Below, piece after piece: positions 62,297-64,000 of a stretch of DNA of 64,000 bases. Origin of the DNA: Macrotrachela quadricornifera (lineage: Eukaryota > Rotifera > Eurotatoria > Philodinida > Philodinidae); assembly GCA_022393335.1 (NCBI GenBank), contig JAJEKB010019224.1, forward strand, positions 63,810 to 127,809, read 5' to 3'. The notes under the pieces were generated by a model. The model saw only the letters and a program-made list of their open reading frames with translations. It was not told where the DNA came from and made no database searches. Made by a program: the position numbers and the translations under genes. How positions within the stretch are numbered: position 1 is the stretch's first letter; each line of letters opens with the position of its first letter.

Positions 62297-63856
62297 TCAA
62301 TGGTCATTATCAATATTAATATTCATTTGATTAAGTGCATCATCCATATCTACCCGTTGTAATGGTATTGATGATGTTTGAATTTCATTGATTGATGATG
62401 ATGTTGGATTAGATATTGTAGTTGTACTTGTTGATGAATTAAGATATTTATTAAACCAAGATAGAAAATTATCAGTTATATTATTATTGATAGATGATGA
62501 ATTTGATGTTAATGATAAAGCAATTGCAGCAGTAGCTGATGACGATACATTAGGTAAAATATGTGATAAAATTGTTTGACACAATTTATAAAGAAATTGA
62601 TTATGTGCAATTTGAGAGATAGTAGTTGTATCAGTTGATGATGGTTGTACAGAAGTGTTTATAGGTGAAGTTATTGTTTGATCTGACGAATACGATTTAT
62701 CATTATTATCAACTGTTATATCAATGTTAGAAGAAGTAGTATCAAATGATTTTGTCGTACTCATAATAATTGATTCAGCACTATTGTTACTTTGATCAAT
62801 TAAATTTTGTATTGTTATTTCATCGATGGTATCATTATTATTCAACCATTGAAGTGATGTTGAAGTTATTATTATATTTGATTGATCAGTAATATTGGTG
62901 ATTTCTTGATCATCAGTAGTATTGAAAGAAGTAGATTGAATCGGTTCCAGTTCTGTTATTGTCATATTTTCTATAGTCATAATAGTAGAAGTTATATCTG
63001 TTTCAGGATATGATAAAAATGTAGTTGGATTAATATTTTCAGAAGATTGTTCTATAGATTCATATGTATTCGTATCGAATGTCGATGTAACGCTTACACG
63101 TGGAAAGATTTTTTCAAGTTGAATATCTTGTGCTTGAATAATATGTTCTGTTCCCGTACTTTCACTTTGATGAGTTGTAGATGTCATATCTACTGTTGTT
63201 GATATCATTGGTATTGAAGTAGGAGAAGTTGGGTCATTTGTTGTTAATAAATTAACAAAATCTATTTGACCATCATCTGAACCAACTGATAATTTTCCTT
63301 TTGCTTTGACACGATATGCTTCTTGTAACATATCAAATAGAACTCGTGTATGTGTAGGTAATAGTGCTATAAAAATAACATAATAAAAATTAACAAATAT
63401 ATTATTTACTTACATGACCATATATTACGATCATTTTTTGGTACATGTTCTACACATGTTGGACCCATATAATCAAAATAACATCGACATTCAAATGATG
63501 TTAAACTTTTTTCAATACATAAACCTCGATTACCACATGGATTTTCTTGGCAAATACCTAATAAATGAAATTACTAATTTAATAAAACATACAAAATTTT
63601 TATACCAAGTCGTTTTTCACATAAAGCTCCACTATAATTAATTGGACATACACAAAGATAAGTATATGCTGATCCAAAACATGAACCACCATTCATACAT
63701 GGCATTGACCAACAAAGATTACCTTTAAATAAAGTTACTAAAAAAACACAAGAAATAAATTATTATTATATTCTCACCTGTAATCCAATTAGCATCAATA
63801 AAATAAATTAATTTAGTGACTACAATAAGTAGCCACCAGAGTGATACTGCATTCAT
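62297..63856 (-). CDS. Secreted two-EGF, Ser/Thr-rich mucin-like protein, 474 aa
   Basis: Exons 63856-63778, 63737-63606, 63557-63414 and 63366-62297 join in phase with introns of 40, 48 and 47 bases. Exon 1 is a signal peptide (MNAVSLWWLLIVVTKLIYF). Exon 2 encodes one EGF-like domain (CWSMPCMNGGSC ... CVCPINYSGALC) and exon 3 a second (CQENPCGNRGLC ... CRCYFDYMGPTC), so exons match domains. Exon 4 is about 356 residues rich in Ser, Thr, Ile and Asn with many N-glycosylation sequons and STT clusters, a mucin-like stalk. No C-terminal TM helix or GPI signal is evident, so it is probably secreted or part of an extracellular matrix or coat. Specific family not recognised. Confidence 0.8.
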
Positions 63857-64000
63857 AATGTCAATTTTAAAACAATGAAACTAGTCATCATTATCGATAA
63901 TAGATATATGTTACTATCATCAAGTGTTGTTCGATAAAAAGACAAAAAAAAATTACACGCGTTTAGATCAAATGACACGCACTTGTATGAGGTCAGCTAA

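Noticed and set aside
1..64000. CRISPR arrays, bacterial operons, ribosome-binding sites
   Set aside because: The window is clearly eukaryotic, with spliced animal genes; no regularly spaced repeats were seen.
1..64000. tRNA genes
   Set aside because: I looked for T-loop (GGTTCGAATCC-like) and A-box pairs at proper spacing and found none that fold. Isolated matches such as near 29077 have no partner. A tRNAscan run would be decisive.

Overview
This is a strongly A+T-rich nuclear window (roughly three quarters A+T by eye) from an animal. Most genes are split by short GT-AG introns, many only 47 to 63 bases long. Several products are animal-specific: a FAT-like giant cadherin, peptide-type class A GPCRs, a claudin/PMP22-like protein, a BAX/BAK-like Bcl-2 protein and an EGF-mucin protein. 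Small introns, a divergent MAM protein, a candidate horizontally acquired MBL-fold gene and dense decayed DNA transposons together suggest a rotifer, perhaps a bdelloid. That placement is inference. I joined exons by hand from splice signals and reading phase.

Layout. 0.8-2.1 kb: secreted MAM-domain gene (-). 2.5-4.8 kb: class A GPCR (-). 4.8-12 kb: long gene-free stretch with a 208-bp hAT-type MITE. 12-13.9 kb: a paralogous GPCR (+). 14.4 kb: a decayed 5S rRNA-related sequence. 17-36.3 kb: one 17-exon FAT-like cadherin gene (+) encoding about 4,092 residues. 38.7-40.2 kb: a macrodomain-OTU fusion (-). 40.6-43.2 kb: a claudin-like tetraspan (-). 43.7-45.2 kb: galactokinase (-), divergent from a PDK1-like kinase (+, 45.4-47.1 kb) that carries a MITE in an intron. 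47.6-48.6 kb: BAX-like gene (+). 49.5-50.8 kb: a Tc1/mariner relic with 75-bp inverted repeats, inserted in coding-looking sequence. 51.9-52.8 kb: an intronless MBL-fold gene (-). 53.7-55.4 kb: repeat debris and a piggyBac-type Cys-rich tail. 56.5-57.9 kb: GT31 glycosyltransferase (-). 59.2-60.4 kb: two-domain small heat-shock protein (-). 61.0-61.4 kb: unknown helical protein (-). 62.3-63.9 kb: secreted two-EGF mucin-like protein (-).

There are no operons. The genes look like unrelated housekeeping, signalling and adhesion loci. The only tight arrangement is the galactokinase/PDK1 head-to-head pair, with 174 bases between start codons. The most unusual items are the macrodomain-OTU fusion, the PDK1-like kinase with no PH domain, the giant cadherin with many degenerate calcium motifs, the possible horizontally transferred MBL gene beside a transposon cluster, and several transposon footprints defined by TIRs and target-site duplications.
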